Position numbers and translations under genes: made by a program. From Spisula solida (taxonomy: Eukaryota > Mollusca > Bivalvia > Venerida > Mactridae), in contig OX365948.1 of NCBI GenBank assembly GCA_947247005.1, forward strand, positions 58,069,401 through 58,133,400: a stretch of DNA of 64,000 bases, written 5' to 3'. Shown in pieces: positions 23,966-36,700 of this stretch. The number at the start of each line of letters is the position of its first letter. Within the stretch, counting starts at the first letter, position 1. Below the pieces are notes generated by a model, which made no database searches, was not told the DNA's origin, and was given only the letters and a program-made list of their open reading frames with translations.

Positions 23966-26900
23966 TTAAGGCAAATAATCCAGAAATGTGGCTTCCATGA
24001 AATTCCTGAAATAGAAATAAATAAGGAAATTAACAGTTATCTTGTTATAAAATATACCAAATAGGGGATCACACTAAACAACTATGTATCTCAATATTTT
24101 AAACCTGTTTGGCCTTTTTTCAAGAGATGAAGCACTAAATTTCCTTTACATAGCTTTTCGGTACAGTAATTATATCATGAATGTATAACTTGTTATCAAT
24201 GTGAATGTGCAAGCCGATTAAGATAGAATGTACACATTTACTAAAAATAAATTCTTACATATTTTGATTCACTTTGAATACTACTTCTCCACCGCTCTGG
24301 GCGATTTTACCGTTGTTGACTGCTGACCGGCAAATCGCAGAATTCTATCAAAGGGAAGATAACATAAAGGTATTATGAATTGTGGTACATTGTATGTTTG
24401 CAATAACGTGTTTAATAGTGTTTATTTAGGCGTACAACTAATGTTCTGTGCAGTGTAAGCTAAATAATTAGTGGTGTAAGAACTAGCAATTTGTTTACAG
24501 TGGCCTACATATAAGGATACATGCATAAATAAATCGTGTATGCTACAAAATTTTAATAGCTTGACTGATAAACTTGATTTTTTAATTGCTCATGGAATAA
24601 AGAGCTAAACGACGAATGTATGGCTTTCAAAATTTGCTGAATGATAAAACTGGTTGTAAATATGCTTATGGAATAACATTCTGGTCGGTCGAGGACTGTA
24701 CGGCTTGAGGTATGAGAACTCTCCAACATGTCACATATTGATACTCACCACAGAATACCGGATAGCCGCATATTGTGCATTCAGGTTTGTACATCCAGGT
24801 GGACATCGGCCACTAAAATCAATCATACAAGCATTACAAACATGAGATTTTGAACTCGCCTGTAACGTCTAATCAAAATGCATATTTGTGATTGCATAAA
24901 ATAAAAATGTCTAAAGTAAACATTTGTTTGCCATTTATATACATTATTTCAAAATTGATTGTTAATTCCCTATTGTAATACACTTAGATAGATTCAGAAT
25001 TATTGCTGATAGACAAATCTCTCAAAGAAAACAATATCTTCTTACCCACAAATGGCGCCATCTTGCCCACAGACTTGGAAAGTTGTATCACACGTGAATG
25101 ACGTTATATTGTGATATACTGAAAATGTTGAAATGGATTTCATTAATGTCATGTACTAGTGTTGAACAGTCGATTCAAACACAACGGTATATATCTCTGG
25201 CTTAGAATGAGAAGGCCGCAAGTGCTACATACTACTTTATCTGACTCATACACATTTGAAATTTGCACCAGAAGATGCTTCTTATGATCATATTGTCATG
25301 ACAATCGGAACAGATCATGATGACCAAACTGCAGTTAAAAAAGCTTGTTTTTCCATAAGTAAAGAGAAGTTTTCAAACAGCGATATATAAACATAGATAG
25401 GAATGAACTTGATTCAATGACACCCAGTGTCCTGTGATATGAGGAGAATACTGCAATTGCTTAATTGTGCTAGTATATATTATGCTTCCTATAAACTTCA
25501 TTTAATCAACTCTAAAGACTGTATGGTACGGTTGATGGATGATATCGACACATCACATATATACTGTACATTCAACTGTAGAGGAAAAGAAGAATTAACA
25601 TGGATGTGTTTAAAAGGAGTTCCTCTTCTTGACGATGTGTACACACAACACATTTGATAACAATACAAGTACAAACTCCTCATATCAAGTATTTCTCATG
25701 CAGTGTAAAGTCTGCATTGACTCATTAGTACATGTGATAGTAAACAAAGCCAACCATAGAATGATGCTGAATATATTCCCTTGTCTGTGGTAGCCTGACA
25801 TTGATACTCTCCGGAATCTTTCGTAGATTCAAATCGGAATACAATATCACCATTTGGCAATATGTAGTGAGTCGGTAGACCACCATGAACCTTGGAGTAA
25901 GTCACTATCTGTTGGTTTACATTTTGTACCAGGCAGCCGTCGTCAACGGAATCACCAGGACGTACCGATACAAACTTGTTCAATGGTTTGATAACAGGCT
26001 GGCCATCTTAAGTAAAACAACATAAACACATTGTATTATATTTTTCATACATCGCATGTGGTTTATTGAAGTACATATACTAGTACATTATGTTTTGGTA
26101 TATGATGAGTATAAATAAAAACATCAAATAGTTTCAAATAATAGTTCAAATACTGTTCGTGTACTAGATCTTGATTATAATGTCAATATGGTGTATGTTT
26201 TCATTGGATGACTGCAAGTTCTCAACAAATGGTAAGGCATGTTTTCATTGGATAACTGCAAGTTCTCGAAAAATGGTAAGGCATGTTTTCATTGGATGAC
26301 TGCAAGTTCTCAACAAATGATAAGGCATGTTTTCATTGGATGACTGCAAATTCTCAACAAATGGTAAGGCATGTTTTCACTGGATGACTGCAAGTTCTCA
26401 ACATATTGTAATGCATGTTTTCATTGCTTGACTTCACATTCTCAACATACTGTAAAGCATGGTTTCATTGGTTTTCAAGTACAATGTACATACATTAAGA
26501 AATAATTACATTAATATAGACGTTAGAACAATGGTAAATTGTGTACTAAGAATACTAACTTTCAACAATCAGTATGATGGTTTTATTAACTGCTCCCAGG
26601 ATGTTAGCTGCTTTGCAAGTATATTTTCCTGAATCACCGACTTTAGTTGCATCTATGGCTATACCAATAGGTGTATTGACTGTCCTGTTCACTGGAAGTA
26701 CGCCATTATCTCTGTCCCACGTGACATCTGGAGTGGGGTTTCCTGCAGGAACGCACGGCAGTAATACAGTATTTCCTTCGGTTGTTGTGATCACAAAATC
26801 AGTGGAACCTCCCTGTATTGTGGGTATCTCTAATAATGAGAGAATGAAAACAATATGTATTTTATTATGTATGTGTTCTACGTCTGCGGCGATATTCCAT

Positions 26901-29900
26901 ATATACATACAGAAACGAAACCCGAAACATATTTGAGTATTATACAACTTTTTAACTCTTAGCATGGTATAAATCAGTAAATTATTCAATACGTGTGTAC
27001 CACTTACGCAAATTTTGGCAACAGTCATGTGTCGGTGATTTACCCTGAAATATATATCGAGAATATAAAGTTGTTCGAGATTTTATCTAGAGAGATGTAT
27101 AAATCAAAACATTTCCTTTATGGTTAATTATGCACATATTTCGAAGTCCATTTCGAAGTCCACAGTGTGTCATTCATTAGGGAGTGAGTATATGTGCTAG
27201 CTTGAAATATCCATTTTGGGGGATATGGATGGTAAGTTCGGCGTCTGACTTTTGTGTGGGTGGCTAGGCGCTGTCGTCGTTTCTGTTACGTCGCCTTTGG
27301 TTGTCAGTGCATTACAGTATTTGGTATGATAACTGTATATGAAATAGAATTATTACGAAACAAATTGACTAAAATGTTATTTAAACTGAAGTTCACTCTG
27401 GATAAGTTCGATGTCGTTTCAAGCTCTTTCAGAGATGAATAATTAGTGTAACTATGACCAAAACGACGTCAACAAAAAGCAAATAATTTCCATTCTTACC
27501 GGTTCACCTTTAAGTCCTGCTGTACCTACATCACCGTGCTCTCCTTTCAAACCCGTAACACCCTTTGGGCCAACTGGCCCCTGTATTCCCAAGTCACCTT
27601 TACTTCCAACATCACCTAGTAAATAGACAGACGAAGAAAACTTTGAATACACTTTTCGACAATGTCATTAATGTTCTTCTTGCTATTTCTTGCTCCTCTT
27701 TAGATTAGGCATTTGGTAAATGCATTGGCTGATGTTGTGCACTGTCATATAACTTTCCTAGAAACGTTTGTTTTATTCAGTTGATCCGCCATTGAATAAT
27801 ACCGTATTATATTGTGTTTATTTTACTGTATGCATTATATTTATAAATGTGAGGTGTCTAAGTTTATGCGTTTTTTGTGGACTTTAATGTTTACAATACT
27901 ATAATGTATTGAAACCCACTACCCTCCCACCTATAGCATATTTCTTACCCTTTTCACCTTTGCTGCCTTTTAGCCCGTTTGTTCCAGATCCACCTTTTGG
28001 CCCCATTGGACCCGGAAGTCCGAGGTCACCTTTTGGTCCAACGGAACCCCGAAGCCCAATGTCACCTTTACTTCCGGGTTGTCCATCAAGACCTGGTTCC
28101 CCCTTTAATCCTTGTGAACCGTCTGTTCCCTTTTCACCTTTAACACCTGTAGGTCCTTCTGATCCCTGCTGTCCACTAGAATTATTGACAACTAAGTTAC
28201 TCTGTACTAGTAAACACTTAGGTAGGTTAAGACAATACTTAATAAAATTGGAATAATCTATTGATCTATATGCACCAATGATTAAGTTAGTAAGTTCGAA
28301 CATTTCACTATACGTTTCAATGAGTTTATATTTTGGAAGCCTGAATATGACATTGGATAAAAATGACTATGTATTCACTTTTATGTTACGTCATATAATT
28401 ATGTACATGTATGCTATTAATAAAATACTGATGTTATGAAAACTTTATTATAATAAGTTCATATAATAAGTTCACAACGTTTTGACGTTTACATGTACAC
28501 TGTACTTACATATCACCTTTACTTCCGTCTAATCCACGCTCACCCTTCGTACCATTTATTCCAGCCGGTCCAACCAAACCTTGATTTCCTGTGTCACCTG
28601 CAAGATTTCGCTCGTGTTGTGAAATCATTTAACATGTTGTCATACTTGTTAATAATAACATACATTATTATAAATGTCTATACACTGTATTTTTTAGTTT
28701 TATTAACTCTTCTGTTTCAACTTAAAAATCAAAATGGGCACACGCTATTTAAACCTTTTCAACGTCTTGTATTATCATCCCTATATTTGTTTATCTGATA
28801 TTGTGTGAGCAGATTAACTCCTTTGTCATATCATAATTGACACCAATTTCGTGTTCACCCATAGACTATATAGTTTTTTTGTTGATGTGTGACTACACCT
28901 TAACCAGTTAACGCTATTACGCGTTAATATTCATTTTAGAACATACATACATTGTATCATTGTACTAACCTTTGGCGCCTCTGTCTCCCTTAGGTCCATT
29001 TTGACCAGGTAATCCATCTTTACCGTTTTGCCCTGGAAGTCCATCAGTACCATCAAGTCCCTTTATACCAAGCTCACCCTTCTGCCCAATACCTCCTTGT
29101 TCGCCCTTTATCCCAGGCAAACCATTGATACCGTGGTCCCCTTTAACTCCTTGTAACCCTTGTTCACCCTTTTGTCCTGCGATACCATTGTCTCCCTTTG
29201 CACCATTTGTTCCTGGTAATCCAACTGATCCCTTAGATCCTGTTAAACCAGGTTCTCCTTTCTGTCCTTGTGACCCAGCATCTCCTTTTGTACCATTTAA
29301 ACCATTCATACCACCGATTCCTTTAGGACCTTGTACACCAGTCTGTCCCTTATCTCCTTTTGAACCAGGCAATCCACCTAAGCCAACATCACCTTTCGGT
29401 CCTGTTGGTCCTTGAAGACCCACATCCCCTTTAGGACCTGGTTGACCCGTAGCACCATCTGTTCCATTGTGACCAACCATTCCACTGTCGCCTTTATCAC
29501 CCTTTACACCATTTGAACCAGTAAGACCTTGAACACCTTTTATACCTTGGGGTCCTGGTAAACCATCAGTCCCGTTCATGCCGTCCTGTCCTGTTGTTCC
29601 CATCTCACCTTTCAGCCCCTGGATGCCAGTAAGTCCCGTGTCTCCTTTAATCCCTTTCTGTCCAGGGTTCCCCATTAGGCCAATGTAACCCTTTTCTCCT
29701 TTGGCTCCGAGCAAACCAGTATTCCCCTTCTCCCCTTTAGAACCAGGTAAGCCACTTAGACCCGTATTTCCCTTCATGCCAGGTTGTCCTTGAATACCCT
29801 GGTTTCCTTTGGGACCAGGTTGACCAATAGCACCATCAGTACCATTGTTACCACCTATTCCGGTTTCACCTTTATCACCTTTTACACCATTTGAACCAGT

Positions 29901-32885
29901 AAGTCCTTGAACTCCTTTCATACCTTGGGGTCCAGGTAAACCATCAGTCCCATTCATGCCGTCCTGCCCCGCTGCTCCCATCTCGCCTTTCAGTCCCTGA
30001 ATACCAGTAATTCCCGTATCTCCTTTATCTCCTTTCTGTCCAAGGTTCCCCATTAAACCAATGTAACCCTTTTCTCCCTTTATACCTTGAATTCCCTGAT
30101 CTCCTTTTGCACCGTCTGTCCCGTTAAATCCTGGTAAGCCTGGTAGTCCGGAAATTCCTGTCGCACCATTTTCTCCCTTTTGACCCAGTGATCCTTTTGG
30201 TCCTGTGCCTCCGGTGTCTCCCTTGATCCCAGGACTACCTATTACTCCTTGAATTCCCACTTCTCCCTTTGTGCCCTGGAGACCCCGGTCTCCTTTTAGC
30301 CCTATGACACCTTGGTCGCCTTTAGGGCCAATCAGACCAGGGTCACCTTTAGCGCCGTCAGTCCCATTTGAACCATCTAAACCAGGCGGACCCATGAGAC
30401 CTATGTCACCTTTTTGGCCCTGTAAACCTGGAATTCCTTTAGTGCCATTTACACCACCGGGACCCATTGGTCCTTGGTCACCCTTAGTACCATTAACACC
30501 TGGAGGACCTTGTATACCCTGACCACCGTCTGTACCATTCGTGCCTTGAACACCTGGGCCACCCTTCTCTCCTTTCAATCCATCAGTGCCATTGAACCCA
30601 GGGCTACCAATATCACCCTTTGATCCCGATAATCCAGACAAACCACGCTCACCTTTAGTACCAGCAATACCTGGTTCACCTTTATCCCCGTTGATTCCAT
30701 CTGTACCATTTATACATTGTACCCCCGGGGACCCAGTATCACCTTTCATACCAGGACTTCCATCAGTACCGTTGTATCCCGGTAACCCTGGATCACCAAT
30801 GTCACCTGAATAATTCATCATTACTACATTGTATGTTTTATTTATAGAATGAGAACTATAGTGCGCCCAGGATAATGTGAAAGGCGGGAATATTTCGCAT
30901 ATTCCACAAAGGTAGATTAATCCGATGTGCACGTTTTATCCGTGACTTTATGTGTGCAATACTGACCTTATCTCTTTATTTTAGTGATTTGTAAAACCAA
31001 CTTTGCCAAAGTTGACCAAGCCGACTCGTGTTTGTAAATATCACATTATCCTGGCCGCACTATAAAACACAAGGTTAGGTGGAGCATGAAACTACAAGTA
31101 AATAAAATATACAAGTGTTTGCTTCTATATCAGTTTCAGTGTATCAGAGCCCTGTCGGGAGTGCAGTAACTTCTTGATTTTGGCAGATAAAGCATTCCAT
31201 TAAGCACCACCCTTAAGTTTACTTACTGTTACAATGGAACAGTGTAAAATGAATCGAGGTATAAATAGTAAACAGTAAACATATCCCCATTGGCCTTACC
31301 AAAAATCTTCTACTTCGTTGCTCATCAAAATCAGCTTAGCAGACATAATGACAAAAGGAAAAGGTTAGCAATTACTGCCTCAGGGAATCAGAGATTACCA
31401 CGCCTTATGGCTTGTCGGATGGTAACAAGAATTAGTGAAACCACTGGATTATTTATTTTGAATGAATTAACGGTCAAAATTTAATTATTTCGTTATTCAG
31501 CTGAATTCTGAATTTACACCAATCAGTTACCTTTTGGTCCTGTTGGTCCACCTGGAAAAATAGAAAATATATCAACATTAAAACTGTGATATAGCTTTTA
31601 TACTTGACAATATCACTATTTGCCATTAACTTTAAACTCCATACATAAATATACTAAGTAGGCCTTAAGAAATTATCAATGATTACATAAAATACGTCAC
31701 ATACAGATGAGAATTCAGTTTGATCCATTTGTACCATCATTAGACAGTCATACTTTTATCAGGGAGTAAAGAGTGGCACCTCTATAACTTTGTCTTACCT
31801 GAACAAATGATACTTCCGTTGACTTGACACACCTTCTGTATCTCATTCTGCAGAAAATGTAAATGTTGCATAATAAAAAGTTGTAAATACAAAATTGTAC
31901 TTAATTATACTGTTTAGTAAGACATAATTCAGCTTACATCACTGCAACTCTTATAACTGCACATACGTGATTGTATATCTTTATTACTACATACTAAATC
32001 GTCGGTTAATATTCCAAAATGTTGAGTTATTTACTTGATCATTCAATTTAGTTTGATCATACGATGGGTAGAATACAACATATATATGAGTCAGTGTGGG
32101 GAATGACCCCTAAATTGTTCTTAGCATCAGATGAAATATGGCGGTAAGATTATAAGTGTATTTGCATAGTACCCACCTGTACATCTACCAGTGTTGGTGC
32201 AGATTGTCGCTTAGCTACTGATCGAGTATCTCTTGATCCGTGCTCCTTAATAAATGAAGAATAAACACTTTAAATCAATTACTGGACATTTTACAAACCA
32301 TGCATTGGGTCAATATTCGAAAAAAAATGAGAGAAAAAAGATATTGAAATATGATCATACAAAGCGAAAAACTGAATGGTAAAAATATAACCACACGCAA
32401 TTAATTGTGTAGATATACATGTATCATGTTTCAATATAAAATAACTTATTTGATGTAAATAAACTGTTTTTATTAAATATTGTAATATATTGTACTACAT
32501 TGGGTCGCATATAATCATGATAATGGTGTTTTGTATGGCTAGGTCCCATGCCAAGGACCTAACCCACATCCTCATCTACTCCAGAAAGACATTCTTAATA
32601 CTATGACCTCCTGTTCAAGTTGTCAACGTGTAATATGTCGTTTATATCCAAATAATAGAGCAGCTATGGAATTATATACTATGTAGTATGACTGTTTATT
32701 ATCCAAGCATAGCCTATACTTACATCGGCGTGAACATTACTCCACAAAGTTGTAACATCTTCTTGTAGAGTTTCTATTTGTAAATATTGGTAAAAGGTAA
32801 GTCCAAACAATGATAATGTACACAATGAATGTATTGATATATACAAAACTAAAATAGTATTGTTGTTTTTGGATTTCTCGGCCAT
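23966..32885 (-). CDS. Type II transmembrane collagen with two Ig domains and a C-terminal LCCL-like domain
   Basis: Exons in transcript order: 32724-32885, 32177-32245, 31799-31847, 31531-31551 (21 nt), 28970-30805 (1836 nt), 28510-28597, 27949-28175, 27500-27615, 27008-27044, 26560-26829, 25755-26006, 25046-25118, 24749-24812, 24259-24344, 23966-24005. Phases agree throughout, giving about 1129 residues. Residues 1-10 are cytoplasmic and 11-33 a signal anchor. A short stalk has a dibasic AKR-QS site (R67; R62 at P6) suited to furin-type shedding. Gly-X-Y repeats span about 94-856. A CC-containing linker follows, then Ig domain 1 (C...TW...DSGKYTC), Ig domain 2 (C...DSGEYQC, Trp replaced by Tyr), then an LCCL-like region with RCPPGC and NSAICRSAVNNGKI. 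The ATG at 32885 has a good context (AAAATGG). It probably forms a membrane or shed extracellular-matrix trimer. The exon 11 donor (G|GTTGGC) is weak and the last exon's frame is doubtful. No exact family member comes to mind. Confidence 0.82.
25190..25395. mobile_element. Third copy of the 15788-16042 element, right end missing
   Basis: Contains 'ctctggcttagaatgagaag', 'gatgaccaaactgcagtt' and 'agcttgtttttccataag' in the same order. It lies in intron 11 of the collagen gene. Confidence 0.65.
26193..26470. repeat. 44-bp tandem repeat, about six copies
   Basis: The unit contains 'catgttttcattggatgact', then GCAAGTTCTCAACAAATGGTA. It lies in intron 10 of the collagen gene. Copies at the right edge are more diverged. 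Confidence 0.9.
27120..27340 (+). repeat. Dispersed repeat, also present at 49090-49300
   Basis: Shares with the distant copy 'aattatgcacata', 'gtccacagtgtgtcattcat', 'gatatggatgg' or 'gatgtggatgg', 'ggctaggc' and 'tacagtattt' in the same order and spacing. It is intronic in the collagen gene here and in the threonine ammonia-lyase gene there. Confidence 0.75.
29425..30080 (-). repeat. Internal 378-bp (126-residue) duplication within the large collagen exon
   Basis: Forward-strand 29425-29702 matches 29803-30080 with few differences. Both encode GEKGYIGLMGN, then GIQGLKGEMG, GQDGMNGTDGLPGPQG and GVQGLTGSNGVKGDKG. The 378-bp offset equals exactly 42 Gly-X-Y triplets, so the triple-helix register is kept. 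Confidence 0.9.
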
Positions 32886-33794
32886 TTTGTTACTACGAGA
32901 AATTACGAACTTTCTTATAAAAGTCTTATCATTTTGAGGAAAATTATACAATTTCCTAGGCGATCATATCGTGTCCTTACTGGGCATACAATATTTCTTT
33001 AGTACATTAAGAAGGGTCAATTTAATCGTTCTGGTAATTCTATGAATGACTGATAACACTGACATGGTTAATGGTCATGTGACGTTCATTCCTTTATATT
33101 CTCAAAGTATTCCTGTACTATGTTGTTATTTATAATTATGTTCTATCTTAAGTATTGTACATGTATGTTTAAACTTTTTTATTGCCATTATATTCTGTTC
33201 TATAAAAACTAAATATCGCGAAAAAATAACACAGATCAAAGATCTAATCAACATATTGTCTTTTGCACATAAATGGTCGTTTTATCTTAAAATATATTTA
33301 ATTAAATTCAACACGTAGATTATATAATGGATATTGAACCATTTACTACAATTGATGTAGGGGCTTTTACGGGCCTATTATGTATTACTTTTAGTTGAGC
33401 CGCATATTGAACGTATTTGCAGTAGCTGAATATGACGTCACAGCGCGCGAGATTAGTCGTTTATCTGAAGCATTCCGAATAGTTGTTTACAAACATTGCC
33501 AAGTTAGAGGTGACTTTTACAATATTTTTATGCGATTATTTGCTTATAGTTGAATGACATTTCAAAGCAGTTAGTTTGTTGTTTGTATTATCACCCATTC
33601 ATTTCACTGGCAATTTGTTATTTGACGATCTGTATGAGTTTTGTGTTTTGAATTCATTAGAAAAAGTTATTTTTTCAGTCCACCTTAATCAGTGTTAATC
33701 CGTTTGACTAGATTTTTACGGATTTTTCACTGTGTCATTATTCACAAACACTCTGTGGCCAGCTTAGCTGCAAGAGTCTAACAACGTTTCAACA
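32886..33794. promoter_or_regulatory. Divergent spacer between the collagen gene and the threonine ammonia-lyase gene
   Basis: The two start codons point away from each other across 909 bp, so this interval should contain both promoters. At 33433-33440 lies the consensus cAMP-response palindrome TGACGTCA, followed by GCGCGC, about 355 bp upstream of the lyase ATG. No clear TATA box was assigned. CREB-type control is inference. Confidence 0.45.
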
Positions 33795-36700
33795 ATGGAT
33801 TCTACGCTGAACGAACCACCAAGCAAAAAGCTGAAGGTTGTCGACAGTGACGAAAATATCTTAACTGACAGGTAGGCTAACTGGTGGAAATGATGAAATT
33901 ATTTGCAAATGTTTAGAGGTTGCTCTACGGAGGTCATATTTATAGTATAAATTATCGGTTAATTTAAATTTTCAAGATGTTGTTATGGAGAGGTTCTCAC
34001 TCTACAATGTACATAGGGTCGCTCTGTAGAGGTTTTCTTAGACAAGCTTGCTGTCTCTATGCTACTGTGTGATACTGTATGCGCTAATTCAGTTTGACTT
34101 AGGTTTTACTGTACAAAAGGTATATACTTTTTTCTCTGAAAGTAAAACATACATTGTAGTACGATATTGCCACAGAGTATGTTGGATCGGTACTACATAG
34201 GAAGAAGAAGATGAAGAAGGAGTACTGAATGTATCTCTGATTGTCTGGAATAGATCTCCGACAGTACCCACTGTACTGGTAGTACTGAATGTATCTCTGA
34301 TAGTCTGGAATAGATCTCTGACAGTATCCACTGTACTGGTAGTACTGAATGTATCTCTGATAGTCTGGAATAGATCTCCGACAGTACCCACTGTACTGGT
34401 AGTACTGAATGTATCTCTGATAGTCTGGAATAGATCTCCGACAGTACTGACTGTACTGGTAGTACTGAATGTGTCTCTGATAGTCTGGAATAGATCTCCG
34501 ACAGTACCCACTGTACTCGTAGTACTGACTGTTTCTCTGATAGTCTGGAATAGATCTCCGACAGTACCCACTGTACTGGTAGTACTGAATGTATCTCTGA
34601 TAGTCTGGAATAGATCTCCGACAGTACCCACTGTACTGGTAGTACTGAATGTATCTCTGATAGTCTGGAATAGATCTCCGACAGTACCCACTGTACTGGT
34701 AGTACTGAATGTATCTCTGATAGTCTGGAATAGATCTCCGACAGTACCCACTGTACTGGTAGTACTGACTGTGTCTCTGATAGTCTGGAATAGATCTCCG
34801 ACAGTACCCACTGTACTGGTAGTACTGAATGTATCTCTGATAGTCTGGAATAGATCTCCGACAGTACCCACTGTACTGGTAGTACTGAATGTATCTCTGA
34901 TAGTCTGGAATAGATCTCCGACAGTACCCACTGTACTCGTAGTACTGACTGTTTCTCTGATAGTCTGGAATAGATCTCCGACAGTACCCACTGTACTGGT
35001 AGTACTGACTGTGTCTCTGATAGTCTGGAATAGATCTCAGACAGTACCCACTGTACTGGTAGTACTGAATGTATCTCTGATAGTCTGGAATAGATCTCCG
35101 ACAGTACCCACTGTACTGGTAGTACTGAATGTATCTCTGATAGTCTGGAATAGATCTCCGACAGTACCAACTGTACTGGTAGTACTGAATGTATCTCTGA
35201 TAGTCTGGAATAGATCTCCGACAGTACCCACTGTACTGGTAGTACTGAATGTATCTCTGATAGTCTGGAATAGATCTCCGACAGTACCCACTGTACTGGT
35301 AGTACTGAATGTATCTCTGATAGTCTGGAATAGATCTCCGACAGTACCGACTGTACTGGTAGTACTGACTGTGTCTCTGATAGTCTGGAATAGATCTCCG
35401 ACAGTACCCACTGTACTGGTAGTACTGAATGTTTCTCTGATAGTCTGGAATAGATCTCCGACAGTACCCACTGTACTGGTAGTACTGACTGTGTCTCTGA
35501 TAGTCTGGAATAGATCTCCGACAGTGCTGACTGTACTGGTAGTACTGAATGTATCTCTGATAGTCTGGAATAGATCTCCGACAGTACCGACTGTACTGGT
35601 AGTACTGACTGTGTCTCTGATAGTCTGGAATAGATCTCCGACAGTACCCACTGTACTGATAGTACTGAATGTATCTCTGATAGTCTGGAATAGATCTCTG
35701 ACAGTACCGACTGTACTGGTAGTACATGTACTGAATGTATCTCTGATAGTCTGGAATAGATCTCCGACAGTACCCACTGTCCTGGTAGTACTGACTGTAT
35801 TTCTGATAGTCTGGAATAGATCTCCGACAGTACCAACTGTACTGGTAGTACTGAATGTATCTCTGATAGTCTGGAATAGATCTCCGACAGTACCCACTGT
35901 ACTGGTAGTACTGAATGTATCTCTGATAGTCTGGAATAGATCTCCGACAGTACCCACTGTACTGGTAGTACTGAATGTATCTCTGATAGTCTGGAATAGA
36001 TCTCCGACAGTACCCACTGTACTGGTAGTACTGAATGTATCTCTGATAGTCTGGAATAGATCTCCGACAGTACCCACTGTACTGGTAGTACTGAATGTAT
36101 CTCTGATAGTCTGGAATAGATCTCCGACAGTACCCACTGTACTGGTAGTACTGAATGTATCTCTGATAGTCTGGAATAGATCTCCGACAGTACCCACTGT
36201 ACTGGTAGTACTGAATGTATCTCTGATAGTCTGGAATAGATCTCCGACAGTACCCACTGTACTGGTAGTACTGAATGTATCTCTGATAGTCTGGAATAGA
36301 TCTCCGACAGTACCAACTGTACTGGTAGTACTGAATGTATCTCTGATAGTCTGGAATAGATCTCTGACAGTACCCACTGTACTGGTAGTACTGAATGTAT
36401 CTCTGATAGTCTGGAATAGATCTCCGACAGTACCCACTGTACTGGTAGTACTGAATGTATCTCTGATAGTCTGGAATAGATCTCCGACAGTACCGACTGT
36501 ACTGGTAGTACTGAATGTGTCTCTGATAGTCAGGAATAGATCTCCGACAGTACCCACTGTACTGGTAGTACTGAATGTATCTCTGATAGTCTGGAATAGA
36601 TCTCCGACAGTACCAACTGTACTGGTAGTACTGAATGTATCTCTGATAGTCAGGAATAGATCTCCGACAGTACCCACTGTACTGGTAGTACTGAATGTAT

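Noticed and set aside
29125..30813. Pro-rich plus-strand frames
   Set aside because: Antisense shadows of the Gly-X-Y collagen exon.
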